Assembly (NCBI RefSeq): GCF_902459465.1
Contig: NC_047063.1
Location: 13,391,343-13,455,342 of the forward strand
Direction of reading: 5' to 3'
DNA length: 64,000 bases
From: Asterias rubens
Taxonomy: Eukaryota; Echinodermata; Asteroidea; Forcipulatida; Asteriidae
The translations under genes and the position numbers were made by a program. Shown in pieces: positions 42,770-56,300 of this stretch. The notes under the pieces were generated by a model. It had not been told where the DNA came from and ran no database searches. It saw only the letters and a list, made by a program, of their open reading frames with translations. Within the stretch, counting starts at the first letter, position 1. Every line of letters starts with the position of its first letter.

Positions 42770-45700
42770 ATAGTGCAAAGTTGCTTTTACCTTGGTCCTT
42801 TGGTGACCTCCATTGACATCCACATATCCAAAGATAGTCAACTGCTACCATATCACAATTTCTTCATGGTGGCCATCAGCTCACAGTCTCATCTATCTGT
42901 TCAATTGGCCCACCGCTGGGTGTTGGGTCCTGGCTGCTGTGAGCTGGGTCTGCCGCAGTCAATAGTCGTCCCCAATCGTGGTCCTCCTACCAGAACAAAA
43001 CAGACATCAAACAAAGTTCATCAACAATGCAAAAATTTAGATGGGGGTAATTTGGCTATCATTTTAGCACAGTTTAGGGAAGAAACGTGTCCTCCCCCAC
43101 GTTTTTACCAAAATATTTGCCTGGCGTCATAGTGTTGGAAAAAACACACAATTTTGGGGGTCAGCTGTTACCAGGGCAACCACATAACAGTTTCCGATTC
43201 AACTCAATGCAATTTTAAAACTAAAATGTCAGTTAAAAAAAATTAACATTTTATCTAGGTACAACTTACAGTAAAGAAAAGAGATAAATTTGTAAAAATG
43301 TTTACAGAAAGGCAAAAGGCCCCCCCCCCCCTTAAAAAAAATAAATCAAAATACAGTGACAGAGTTCTTTATTCACCAACACTTATAAGGGCGATGACCA
43401 ACAATTAATACACACCTAATGGTTACAGTTTTGTAAGTACTGGAAGGTTGCGAAACACATGAACAAAGGAGGCTTAACAAATCTGTAGTTGATACGCAAA
43501 CCAGGAACAACAAAAGAGGGACAAAAAGCAGGGGAATATCTTTTGAATTTGGTTTAATAAGTGGCAAGCATTGGGCAAGATTGATATTCTTAAGCTATTA
43601 GTGTGGGTTTGTGGAGGAGGGCGAATTATTTTTGATTTATGTGTTTTGAGGCATTGCATACGGTGAGGTATCAATATGTATTTGGTTTGTGGTAACACCA
43701 TGTGTGTATCTACTTCTCAGAGAAACTCTACCTGGCAAGTATGATGGTGTTACCGCAAACCAAACATAATAATATTATCCTCCTCTTACCAGTTTTCCTG
43801 GTATTATGGCTTTTTCTTTGAATTGGGAAAAAAAATTATGATGCCATATATGTCAACTGATGCCCTAATATAATTACCTTCATTTGTTTATAAGTATGCA
43901 AACTTATATTAAAACTTGATGAACATTGAAATTTTCACACCACTCACTGATCTTCGATGACTTCAACTGGTCCCATGTGTTTCGAGTTTTTCCTGTTTTC
44001 AAGGCAAATGAGAAAGTATGGTTTCCCAGTGAAGCCACTCATTCAAGAAACATCCGCAGTGAATACAAGTGGTCTGTGAGACTGTGTGTATGACTCTATA
44101 GACAGCAGTTGTCTTCATTTTATTCAAAATGTTTTTTTATGCCATTTTAAATATTACCATAGTAATTTCCAAAAGATACAAAAAAATAAAAATTAAATAA
44201 AAAGTGTGAATAATTGTTGGCTTTCAAATCTGATTTTTATATAATTTTTTTTCTTCTTTAAAAACAAAAAATATTTATAATAAAGCGTAAAATAAACAGT
44301 GATAATTGAATCACCTAGCCCATGTTTATATTTCAATATTAATAATAATATTGATATGAGGGTTATAAAAAAAAACTCCAAAAATATTACAAAATGATAA
44401 GGCACATGGCTTCTTTAAGCCTTTGTATTTTATTTCCAGAATAGTCAGCAGAATGTTCAGTCACAAGATTTGATCATCATGAATTGTGAATTGAAATAGT
44501 GTTTGATGCAACTTTTTCGATGAGCAATTTTTTTTTATATGGCCTGACTCAACATTATGACATATTTTTGTACCTTGTAGAAATGCCTAAAATACCAAAC
44601 TTTTTGCATTACAAGTGCAACAAACCAGTGGAGCCTTATGTGTTTCTAAGTTTTGGTCAAGGGAGAGGAGACTCTTTGCTTGGCAAAGAAAACCACACAA
44701 ATTTTATCTAGGGACTGTTTACATTGCGCACAGAGAGGTAAAAGATTTGCCACGATTTTAGGGACACCTTGAAAACAGGACCTCTTACGATATATTGTTT
44801 GATTTGTTGACAGAACCTGAAGAACAAAGTGGATGGGTCAGACCTTGAATTAATGCCCAGTTCAACATTACAATGTAATTTCAATCTTGGTTACAGGCAT
44901 TCATGATAATCTAGAGTTCTTTATACAAATTCAGAGACAATTGATACAAGCTTTGACACCTAGTTGTTTTGGGTTGCTCACAGTGGTACTGGTACAGGTA
45001 GGCTCAAAATTACTGCACTCTGCAGATAGCTTTGTTCACCAGCTACAGAAAATTTAGTACACAAATGGATCCATAAATCTTATAAATTCGTATGTCATGT
45101 CATGACCATCCACCCTTGTTCACATTTTTTAAAGCATGCATTGAACAGTAGTTATACTAATCCATACACTGTGTCAGCGCACATGTCATGTGCAATTTAT
45201 TTGTCAAACAATTGTTACCGAATTTTTATCCGAAATAACATTCTAAAATCCTACTCACCAACCTACCGCCTCTCTAGGTATTGTTAATTAAACTGGCACC
45301 ATGAGCGGGTCTCCTCACTCGCTTTCTCCACCCAAAATGTTGGATTTACTCTCTCGTCGTTTTCGAAACGTGTCAACTTTTAGAGACCAACACAGAAAAA
45401 TGCCGCAACAAATAGACCCGACCGCCTAACCCAGCCAGAAATACTACGCTTTTCACTGATTTATTATCAATCTCACCTAGATGTAGAGCTGAAGATTGAA
45501 AACAACATAGTGAATTATTTGTATAAATGTGTACAAGTAATTTACATACCAGGTGTGACGACGAGATTGAGACTAATTCATTGTACGACAAAATAATCCC
45601 AAAAGTTATGCCTTTTTACATCCATGAAGTGTGTATCAGTGCGACTACCAATAGAGCACATTTGCGCCCTCTATTGGTTAACAAAGTCATTCAACCAAAC

Positions 45701-46019
45701 TTTGTATCGCCGTTAATTCCCATTGATTGAAATACATATTTTTTGGTTCGTTACAATAAAATTTGAACGTTTTCACTCTTCAGTGATAATATATATTAAA
45801 AAAACGTCAGCAAACCTTTTACTCTGATCCTAAAGAGTCGTATCAATCATATCAACATTCCTTAACCACACTGATACAGTTATAATTAACAATGTCATTT
45901 CACGATCAAAACATTGTTTTCACACGCTATGAAACAGAAGACAATTATTTTATTATATTAATCCAACGAGTATGCCTTTTCGGAGAAATTGGTGAAAATG
46001 TGTAACTTAATAGCCTTAC

Positions 46020-46157
46020 CTCCAAAAAGTTACTGGAACAGTGTTCGTCTTTAGTCGACGGCAACTCACTGGCGGCTCTGCTCATACTGCAACTATACAC
46101 CGACTTACTGGTTTTCAAAGTTCGTTGACGGAACAAAGTTATTTCTGTGAATCTCAT
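46020..46157 (-). CDS. Possible first coding exon of an unknown gene
   Basis: From an ATG at 46157 the minus strand is open for 46 codons and ends NFLE at a strong donor, GAG|GTAAGGC. The peptide is basic and Ser/Thr-rich (LKTSKSVYSCSMSRAA) and matches no family I know. The DNA upstream (46390-46450) is CpG-rich for this window, which would suit a promoter. I found no convincing downstream exon on this strand, so the call is weak. Confidence 0.2.
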
Positions 46158-46675
46158 GATAAAGGCCTCAAACCGTCATGTTAATTTTGCACTGTGGTTT
46201 TCGTAAACCAACTGGCCAGTGACAAATATAATCCACAAGGTTGATACAGTTCTTGTCCTTCAGATCTTGTTAAATCCTCAGAAGAAAAAAAAAATCACAA
46301 TTAGTCCCAACAGATATTTGCCGAGATAATTCTGAATGCACATAATTTCGACCATTGTTAGAATTATGATACACTATCAAAAGTTCATCAGAAAACGCGA
46401 TGTCCATCCTACGCTGAAGTACAGACGTCCGCCCTGCTGCGCGCGACTCGTCTATCTGAATGACAGTTGAATGAACTATACAACGACTACCTCGAAGACG
46501 CCGGGGCTAAACTCCTTGTTGCTTAACAATGAATATCCTATACAGGTGATGACCGCATTCCACAGTAAACCCCACCCCAGTACAAAGGAATGTACTGAAT
46601 GAACTTGTTAATGTATAACTGTCCCAATTCATGATTTTTTTTTGCTTCAGTTCAAGAATACAAATAGGCGCAATT

Positions 46676-46817
46676 TAAAAGGCAGTGGACACTATTGTTA
46701 ATTACTCAAAACAATTACTAGCATAAAACCTTGGTGACGAGTATAATGGGGGAGAAGTTGATAAAATAAAACATTGTGAGGAACGGCTCCCTCTGAAGTG
46801 ACACAGTTTTTCTTTTC
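46676..46817 (+). mobile_element. MITE family A, left part
   Basis: AAAGGCAGTGGACACTATTG, then AATTACTCAAAACAATTACT, GAGTATAATGGGGGAGAAGT and CGGCTCCCTCTGAAGTGACA. Truncated after about 140 bp; the right end is missing. Confidence 0.75.
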
Positions 46818-47639
46818 AATTGTATAAAATTTTAAATCCATTACTAACCTTAAATTTAACTATAAACGTTTACAATGATTGCCCCTTCATTATCAAAATA
46901 TCATTTCACCGACTGTATATTTTAATTACCAACATTCTTTTATAAAACAACATTCTCACTCAAGGCAAAATTATTATATGTTTTAATTTGACATGTTTTG
47001 ATCACCATCAAAATCTGTGTGTACACTCGCATAATCTCACCATGCATAGTTTATTCGGGTGTAGACCCCAAACGGTCTAAAATCAAATAACAGAGTAGGC
47101 CTACTCGGCAAACAACAAATTCCAAGCCATCGGTAAGACTTCATTATGTTCTGCAAGGAAGGGTAGCATTAAATTGTCACGTTAGATTTGTGCCCAAAGC
47201 TTTGGTTGAGTTGGTCTATACATTGTCATTGCAAGTTGCGCGGTACGCTGGCCCGCCGCCTACGAAATCTTCACTGAATAAACATTGTACGAGAAAAAGG
47301 CACTGGAAATGTACTTGCCGAAAGGTAAACATGATCTGGGTTTTTTTTCCACGGAGGAAATTATTTATTTACACTGAAGAACCACTCCTCATATTACAAA
47401 CACGCTGGAAATCAATAACATTAACAGCAAAACAAATAAAATAAAAATACATTATACAATGTTAACCTTGAACCAGTAGTTTGAAAGAGTCCATTTTTGT
47501 GTGGAAATTAACAGTGGAATCATTGGTGATGGAGAGGTATAACTCTTGTTCAGATTGAACATTAAATCGGAGAAGGGGGAATTTACCTGAATAAATATTT
47601 TGTGTTTTTCTCTTTGACAGCTCTGTTTACGAAGACCCT

Positions 47640-48185
47640 ATTGGGGAGGCTGTTGAGGAGATTTCGAAGCGTCCTAACTAACTTGTTTGTTCCAGTTTGA
47701 AGAAGTGACGTAGCCGCACTCAAACTTTTTGGTTTGGACGCAGGGATATGCCAGGAAATGTCAGGTAAACTGTATTTCTCTAGCATGCTTAGTACCGGAG
47801 TTATTGTCAAATTCACCGCAAGTCAAACCATTTTCCGCCGGCATATGTGTGACACGCTGTGTACAGCGCAATCCCAGTGCGTTAGTTTTGTGGAGGAAAT
47901 AAAAGCCCAATTCCTGGCCCATGGAAACAGCAATGCAATGAGTATGGGAAGGGAGCCATAGAAAGGGGCTTTCCGATGGTACGTAGAACTTGTTCACATT
48001 AATAAGCATAGCTAAATTGACCTCAATTAAACTTGTGATTGACATTTCTGTGTACACAAATTCCAATGGGGTGGCTGTTGATGAGCGTTCGAAACGTCCT
48101 TACTAATCATTTCCAGTTGAAGGAGTGTCGAATCCGCCATTAAACTTTGATATTCGGATGCAGGGATATGCCAGGAAGTTCAGGA
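47640..48185. repeat. Diverged direct repeat of about 120 bp
   Basis: 47640-47765 and 48064-48185 share GGCTGTTGAGGAG/GGCTGTTGATGAG, TTCGAAGCGTCC/TTCGAAACGTCC, CAGTTTGAAGAAGTG/CAGTTGAAGGAGTG and GCAGGGATATGCCAGGAA. Same orientation, 424 bp apart, roughly 75-80% alike by eye. Confidence 0.6.
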
Positions 48186-49350
48186 GTTATGGTCAAACTC
48201 ATAACTTGGAGCAAACTTGTATGCCAACCATTTTCGGCAACCCGCCCCTTGCGTTTTCAAACATTGGTCACTGACACAAAACAAATAATGAACTTGTAGC
48301 CCTCGAGTAGGTCTTCGAATACAGTTTTTTTTCTTCAACTTGATACAAAAAAAAGTTTTGGTTAATCCAATACCAAACCCTAAACTTTACAATTAAAATG
48401 AGTGTACTCTTCACTATCAATACATCATCTCACCGACTATTTTATTATTAACAACATTCTCGCTCAAAAGACAACACTATACGTTAATTAATAAGGAGTG
48501 CCAGGCAAAATTAGTTGATAACAAACAAACAACCGCGCGCACTCACTGCGAAAACATACTACGTACATACATACTAATAATGTAATCATTTATACAATGC
48601 TACAAAAAGGATCTCTTTACATAGTGACTGGGATGTGGGATGATATGTTTCCTAAGTGTTGTTTGACAATGAAAGATGTCCATGAATTCATGGCTGAATG
48701 AGCTCAAGAATGGTCATTGTTTCTTTCGATGTGTTGAAGTGATGAAAAGAGGACAAAATTACATGTATGTAAACATCCCTTTGCCAACATTTCTGTGCTA
48801 TTTTGCCTGATTAAAAATGTTCTTAGTTTATATTATACCCTTCCCTGAAAGGACCAGTATTTTCCCCAACGATCAATACTTGGTGGAAGGATTTGTCCCA
48901 CTGAAGGATTTGAAAGGCAAGATGATTCCTCACCGTAATAAGTATATAACAATTCATAAGTTTCGTAAACGTCTCTACAGACAACTACATTAAACAAACA
49001 CCTGTATAGTCCTTATACATATGACATTCAAACAACACTTCATAATTGAGATTGGAATAATGTCAGTTCTTTTTACTATTGTTCTCCTTTCTGCTGTACC
49101 AATATTACCAATCTCTCTATGACTAAAATGTTAACGAAATTCATCTATTTACAATATGGCAAACTATAACAACCACAGTATATTGTAATCATTCAACCAG
49201 CGCATGATATTTTTGTTTGTATCGACTATAACATATTCGTGCTCTTTAAAAAAACAAATTAGTTGACTATTAAGTTTATTTTTAATAATCCATTATAGAC
49301 AAGTGTATTATAGGCGAGTATTTAAAGTAGCCTCTATAAGCTGACAAAAT

Positions 49351-49631
49351 CGGTCATCGAAGTTGCGAGATAATAATGAAAGAAAAATAACCCTTGTCAC
49401 ACGAAGTTGTGTGCGTTTGGATGGTTGATTTCGAGACCTCAAGTTTTAAATCTGAGGTCTCGAAATAAAATTCGTGGAAAATTACTTCGTTCTCGAAAAC
49501 TATGTCACTTCAGATCGAGCCGTTTATCACAACGTTTTATACCATCAACCTCTCCCCATTACTCGTCACCAAGAAAAGGTTTATGCTAACAATTATTTTG
49601 AGTAATTACCAATAGTGTCCACTACCTTTAA
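49351..49631 (-). mobile_element. MITE family A, minus orientation
   Basis: Runs from CGGTCATCGAAGTTGCGAGA through ATGGTTGATTTCGAGACCTC and its inverted partner to AATTACCAATAGTGTCCACT and ACCTTTAA. Its far end (left) is lost. It lies just downstream of the ITIH-like gene's stop codon. Confidence 0.8.
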
Positions 49632-49839
49632 CTTTGGTTGTAACAATCCAAATCAGCTGTTGATCTTTTAATGTTATCAATACAGTTTTCTCAATAAACG
49701 ACTTCATTTGAGAGGGAAACACAGAAGAACAACATTTCAACTATGGACTTCACATAAACTTTCAGACTATTAAACAATGATTTGTTGTATCTTAACCAAG
49801 CCTGCACTGGCCTGACCTTTAACCTAACATAATTTTTCT

Positions 49840-51159
49840 TCAAGCCGATTTACTGCCAGAATACCAACATGACTTAGCTGTGTCTTCCCGAATGTCCCGC
49901 ATGACCTCTAGTGTGACCTCTTGTCGTTTCTTACTTGCAATGCGGATGTAACCTTTGATATCTCCACTGTCTTTGGTGAGGCGGATTTCTTTGCCAACGA
50001 AGGAACCTAATTGAGGAAGATAGTTTGCAAGAACTTTAACTTCAATCACCACGATAAACGATTTAGCTTTATACACATAAAATAATGGTATAAAAAGCAC
50101 TAAAATTATTCAGTGAGAAATGTTGCATATAGCTGACCAAGTTGACAGAAATACCGCACGAGTTTGCCCATCGAACGAAAAGCATCACTTTATACAGCTT
50201 TGATTTAAGAAAAAGTAACGTTGGTTTTATTTTCAGCTGGTGTAATTTCCAATTATCAGTTAAAAAAACAGTTGAAATTTTAGTAAAATTGCATAACATT
50301 ACTCTAATTTTGATGTTAGTATGTTTTACTCGTACTAAATTCTGTTCTGCTCTCTTCTTTGACACCGTATTATGATAACGTTGACTTACCAATCAAACCT
50401 CCTACAGAGTCATTAAACCCTTCACCACTGTCCGTGCTGAATCCCAAATAATCGGCTTTATCCTCTTGGTGGCGCCCTACATGCTTTGTCACAACGAGGC
50501 TGATGTTTGCACTTGGCTGGAGGGTCAGACGGGCACCATCTTGAGACACCGATATAACCAAACCGCCGTCTAACCGAATATGGTTGCCAACCCAAGGGAC
50601 TGAGAATGTGCCATTTGCAGACGATATTTGTTTTGTGGAGACAACGATGTGTTGACTGCCAACTTTCACGAAGAGTTGTTCGATAATTAGCGGGGCGGGG
50701 CCATTCCCTGAGTGACTGTTCAACGCACTTGCTACTTGAGCCTTGACTTCCAAATCTGAAACACGAAAGAATTCAAGTAAGCTAAGGACTTTTACCAGTT
50801 TGTAAAGAATAGGAAACATCAACCGAAAGCTGTACGTATTTTGCTCAGCCAATTTTATCCTTTTCAACACGTTGACAAGAAAATAAACATTTATTTAAAA
50901 TTCCACCGAATCTCAAGTAAAGATGGCCAGGTTGCAAACATTTTGTGGAACGAAAACATGCAATTTTGTACGCTAATGAATAACATTAACTCACCGTTAA
51001 AAGGATATGTCAGCAGAATCAGATTATCTCCAGGCACCGCGATGACATCAAAGCACATTGTGACGTTGGTCTGTCCATCACGCACCAAGAAATTAGCATT
51101 CTCGTCCACTATGGTGTGGAGAAAAAGGGTGAAAAGATTTGGAGACAAAGAAGAACTCT
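49840..51159 (-). CDS. ITIH-like gene, C-terminal domain exons (13-15)
   Basis: Exons 51159-50995, 50755-50390 and 50006-49840. They hold [64 protein letters not shown] and [14 protein letters not shown] then TGA, the order of the ITIH C-terminal region. Vertebrate chains have a DPHF motif just before the first Cys block, where they are cut and linked to chondroitin sulfate. Here that place reads [11 protein letters not shown], and no DPHF is visible. Confidence 0.8.
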
Positions 51160-53235
51160 CTGTAATTTGAGGACTGCATGAGAGATGAGATCACCTTTCA
51201 AAAAGGTAATATTTGTAATAATAAACTTGATTTGTTTGCCTCACAGGATGACCTCCATAAAGTTGTTCGTATTGTGCTGCTTGATGAGTTAAATTGTTTG
51301 TTATGTTCTAAACCTTGATCTGTTACCGATATATCAGCCAAAATTCTGTACACCGCAGTCCCGATTACTTTCATCTTGTTCATGTATACCTTTTCTGAAT
51401 GCATTCATCTCATTGCTTGCATTCTACCCGACTGCTTCAGAAGTAAACTATGTCTGTATTGTATTGTATTTTATGCAAACTCTCGAGAGATGGACCCCAG
51501 CTACTGTTGGCAAAAATTTGGCAATTTACGCATTTTCGTTTATAAATTTCAGTAAATAAATAGCTTTAAAGAAGGACAAAAATCCTTGTATTGACATGAG
51601 TCATTGCTTTAGACGAACATAATATTGTTTAATTTGGTTGGACGAAGACGGTTTAATGGTCGTCTTCTGTCAATTAGAAAAAGTCCCCGGTGATTGTCAC
51701 TAAATCCGGTAAAATAATTGAGGGCGCTGTCATTTCTACCCAATACGGAGGACAGAATATCCGGGGTGGGTGGAGGGGTGGAAGGGGGGGGGGGTGGGGA
51801 CACCACAGAATGTCCTGCTAGCTGCTACCTAGCCTATACACCATACTAACATACTCACCTCTTGTCGAAGCTGGGAGCGTGGTGCGTGTTATATGCGTAG
51901 TTGGAACCGTTGTATGCGTAGTTGGAACCGTTGTAGTCGTTGTACGCATCATCATTGTAGGCATGAAGACACTGTGTGTTCCTGTGAAGAAAAAACAACA
52001 ATACATCATACCTTGATTATAATCATTGTAAGTTGATTTTGTATTAATATTTAGTTCACTGTCTAAATTTCATTTATTTTCTTCTTTCTATAATGAGTTT
52101 CAAAAGGAGATAACACTGATACAAACGCCACGGTCAGTATACAAATGGTTATATACGTAGAAAAACACTTTGAAATGTTGCGCCCCTGGGGGATTACAAA
52201 ACCTAAATTCTTCTCTCCCGAGTTAGTATTTCACAATTCACTATTCCCTGGAAAAAAAAAAGTACATTCAAGTTTATTAGGTCGCAGAGATCGTTAAATT
52301 TTACAAACCAACAAGAAGCCATAAAGGCTTGTTTTGAAATGCCTGACAAAATAATACAAAACGAAAGACATGACGGAAAAAAAACCTCTCGAATGATAGC
52401 GAATGGTGGGAAAGTAAGAAAGACAAAACAAAAGGATTCAGAACAAAAGAGACAAGCAACAAACTTACAATTTAAAGAGGATGTAAACAATAAGATGATA
52501 ATGAAACGACAATAAAAAACGAGGAAGGAGTTTTGAAGATGACGAACGGAACAGTATCAAAGGAACTTATTTATAAAATCAAGAAGAAATTCAAGTTACT
52601 TACGCCGTGGTCTAGACGTAGGCAACACAGGACGGTGGCGTCGCGGTGTCGAAACAGGGATCCCCCGACTAATTGAGCCGTAATTTTTTTGTCTGTAGGG
52701 CCGACCGATTGGGCCTAGCAATGCAAACAAATTGAGGAAGACACATGATGAAAACAAGATCAACAAATGAACAAGTCTCTCACCGTGCTTGTCAGTCAAA
52801 GACGTCTTGCGAACAAGAAATGGTTTTTTTTGTGTTGAAATTTGGAACTCGAGGAAACATTTTCTATCTGTTTATCAATTTTCTTTCCATTTAAAATTGA
52901 AACGTGATGGTCGTTCATTTTTTAAGTAATATTTCACTTCAAACTTTAATAGCATTCACAAATCGTGTATTGCTTTTACCTGGCATCGTTTGCTTTAACT
53001 TTTACTTCCAGTTAAAGATTTCTGTGTAATGTTTAGTACTTACATATGAACTTTAACACTTTTATGGGCACTCTTTTTTGATGACAGTTTTGTTTCCACT
53101 TTTGCCTTTCACTGGACGGTCTTTGCTTGTTATAAGAGTTATTGTGTTGTGCGAAGAATAAATAAAATAAATAAAATTCCTTGTAGTGCGCAGACGAGTA
53201 TATTTATATAGGAAACTGCGCAATATAAATGTCCG

Positions 53236-53310
<75 letters not shown>

Positions 53311-56300
53311 CATTATAAAATAAATAAACTCACCGGGTTGCAAAAAATGTCTCCCCTGTGATGATACTTGTTGTATGCTTGGTAATTGATCCTGGTAATT
53401 TTCGTCCTGAATTCTAATTGGCCCTGACCCGAAACAAAAACGTTAAGAAAATCCATCAACAAATAAAATAGTATATCATTACTGAGAATAAATATAATGA
53501 GAAATCATTTTAAAAGGTTAATATTAAACAGAGCAAACATTGAGAACGATCTAAGACAACCAGAAGTAATTCATTCCTGGAATTTAGGCCGTTTTCGGAT
53601 TAGCGGCTACAGCCACGGCTACGGCTAGGTCTCCACGTCATCATGCGTTTAAGTGTGGTTCGTACTTAGCAACACCTTTAGCAACAGCCAATAGCCGTAC
53701 CCGTATGTCCTCGCTTCGATACTTACCTCCATCAATCATAGGTTCTTCGTCTGGTTTCACCACCACCAATGACGTCAGTGGCGTCACAAAGTGATACTTG
53801 AGAGACAGCTCTAGCGCCCTCTCCGTCAGGTTTGCCTTCTCGGCGTCGCCGTCGGCTGCACTACGCTTGCGTAGAAGTTCCTTAATGGTCAAGAATGCCC
53901 ACAATCTCTGCGCAAAGTCGTCAACGGATCGTGGACTCAACATACCCTCCGTCTCATTCTGCACGAGAAAAATCATTCGTTCCAAATTAATTAATTTACA
54001 ACGAGGACTTCTATAGCGTCTTTCCAACTATAGTTATCATGGCGCTCAGCAATAAGATGCCATGAAAAACAAATGCATTTGAAGGCGGTGGACACTATCG
54101 GTCAAAATAATTATCATCATAAAACCTTTCTTGATTACGAGTAATGGGGAGAGGTTGATAGTTTAAAACATTGTGAGAAACAGCTCCCTCTGAAGTGACG
54201 TAGTATTCGAGAAAGAAGTAATTTTCCACGAATTTTAGTTCGAGACCTCAGATTTAGAATATGAGGTATCGAAATCAATTATCAGAAAGCACGCAATTTT
54301 GTGAGACAAGGGTGTTGTTTCTTTCATTACTTTCTCGCAACTTCGACGACCGATTGAGCTATAATTTTCACAGGTTTGTTATTTTATGCATATGTTGAAA
54401 TACACCAACTATGAAGACTAGTCTTTGACAATTACCAATAGTGTCCACTGACTTTAAAGATTTACTTAGAAACATGTGACGAAACAGTGCCCATTGATCT
54501 GATGTGCTCAATTGCCATTTTTTATATAGGGCTATATTGATTTCAATGTAAAAAAAAATGCGGGAGTGTAACTACCACAAAATGATGTTTTGATTTAAAT
54601 TCTGGGTACCTTTTTAATTTCCCGGGTCACAGTGACCTACACAAGGGTCAGCCCCACTAGGACATGAGATACGGCCTAGCCCCTCATGTTATCCATGTAA
54701 ACTTATTTTATCTGATCCCATGACCGGAATCAAGCCACTGGTTTAACAAGCAGTGTATAATTGTTAGGCGAGATGTATTAGAATTGTGTAAGTACACTTC
54801 TTACACCTACCTTGACTTCAGTTTCGGTTTCAAGTATAATTTCATCTTCCCAGGATGTAGCAAGGACTGTGCAGATAATCCTCACCGGTTCTGGCGAAAC
54901 TTCACCATCGGTATCATCGAGCAGAGTAGTTAACTTGCCTGCCACAACCAACTCAGTGCCGTCAAAGTACACAGGGAACTCGCTCTGGGAAATGCTGTTG
55001 ACCTGGATAGCGTTGTTGGTGTTTTCGTACTTGATGACAACATTAGTCAACAAAGGGGTGGCTACCTCGTCGAAGAACCCCACCAGCTGCAGCCCTGCGT
55101 CGGCATCCTCGTAGATCTTCCTGGCGAGACCGCGATTCTGAAGGGAGAGCTTTTCCAGGAAGGAGAAATCCACATTGTTGCCGAAACCGAGGCAGAACAG
55201 GGAAAATCTCCCTTCCATTCTCGATTTGATGTCTGAAACGATGCCGTCAGTGTGTGTGATTCGACCGGAGGTTGGCTGCCCGTCAGTCAACATGATGATG
55301 AGTGGGAAAGCACCGTCAGACCCGAGCTCGTTACGTTTGAAGTCTTCCAACATATCAATACCTGCTACGATCCCTCCATGTAAGTCAGTTCCTGTATAGA
55401 ATAAACAACACAATAATTCACATTCAAATTTACAACAACAAACTAGCCCGATACCATTTAATATTGGACAGACGACACTGTAGTCAATGAAACGTTTAAC
55501 ACTTTCACATTATTATTGTGGTATTGAATTTACAAACCTGACTTGTTGGTAGTTACTTATTCACCAATAACACAAACAGGCAGAGGGTTGTGGATTAAAA
55601 CAAAGAACTTGAGCGTTGTTCAAAGTGCACAAAGAACGACCAGTACTATTTTTTACTAAAGGAATCTTGCTTTTGATAAATGTGTACGAATATAAATGAG
55701 CCTAAACTGTAAAATTAAGCGCAAAATCAATCCCAAGCTTGAACACTTTCAGTTTTCTGTGTACACCCGTATACCACGTCGTTCCAAATGTTACACCACA
55801 ATACTAAGCTTAATGCTGCAGCCTTGGGATGTTTTTTTGCACAGTAAGGTGATCACTACTAAGCCCGTTCACAATAATATATTGCCCGGGGAAACCCTGC
55901 CGAATAATGCCTCCTAACCCCTCCCAGTGGGCATACCCTGGAGAACAATTTACCCGGCTGCTCTGGAGTAGGGGGCAACCCCCCTGGGATGAGGGACATT
56001 TGCTGGTACAGTGTGAAAGTACGCACGGGTAACTGCGGGGGTAAAACAACCCCCTGGGCCTCATAAAGGGGTGTGTTCCGCGCAGAAAAGTGACTGATAA
56101 AGAAAAATCTACTAACCTCCGTTTGCTCTCAGTTGACTTATCTTTCCCTTGGCTAACTCGATGTTATCTTTATTCGCTGACATCATGGTCTCACGCCAAA
56201 CTGTGGTCTGAGACGCAAACGTTATCAATCCGAAGTTGTCTTGCTCGCGCAATTCCGTCAGGATTTTCCCCATTGCTTCTTTCGTTTGCCGTATCTTGGT

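Larger units (their letters stand above)
38595..49835. other. 11-kb gene-poor interval
   Basis: No gene is supported here. Contents I can name: a SINE (39375-39657), a weak inverted pair (42491/42755), MITE family A pieces (46676, 49351), a diverged direct repeat (47640/48064) and one doubtful first exon (46020-46157). Short open frames elsewhere (for example near 40400-40600 and 44500-44710) show no recognised motif and no consistent splice context. Confidence 0.5.

Noticed and set aside
45650-45681. Short hairpin ACCAATAGAG...CTCTATTGGT
   Set aside because: Only a 10-bp stem in AT-rich DNA; not distinctive enough to call an RNA or an element.
53062-53343. Minus-strand frame with about 30 Ile residues
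   Set aside because: Translation of the (ATT)n microsatellite; overlaps an intron of the ITIH-like gene.
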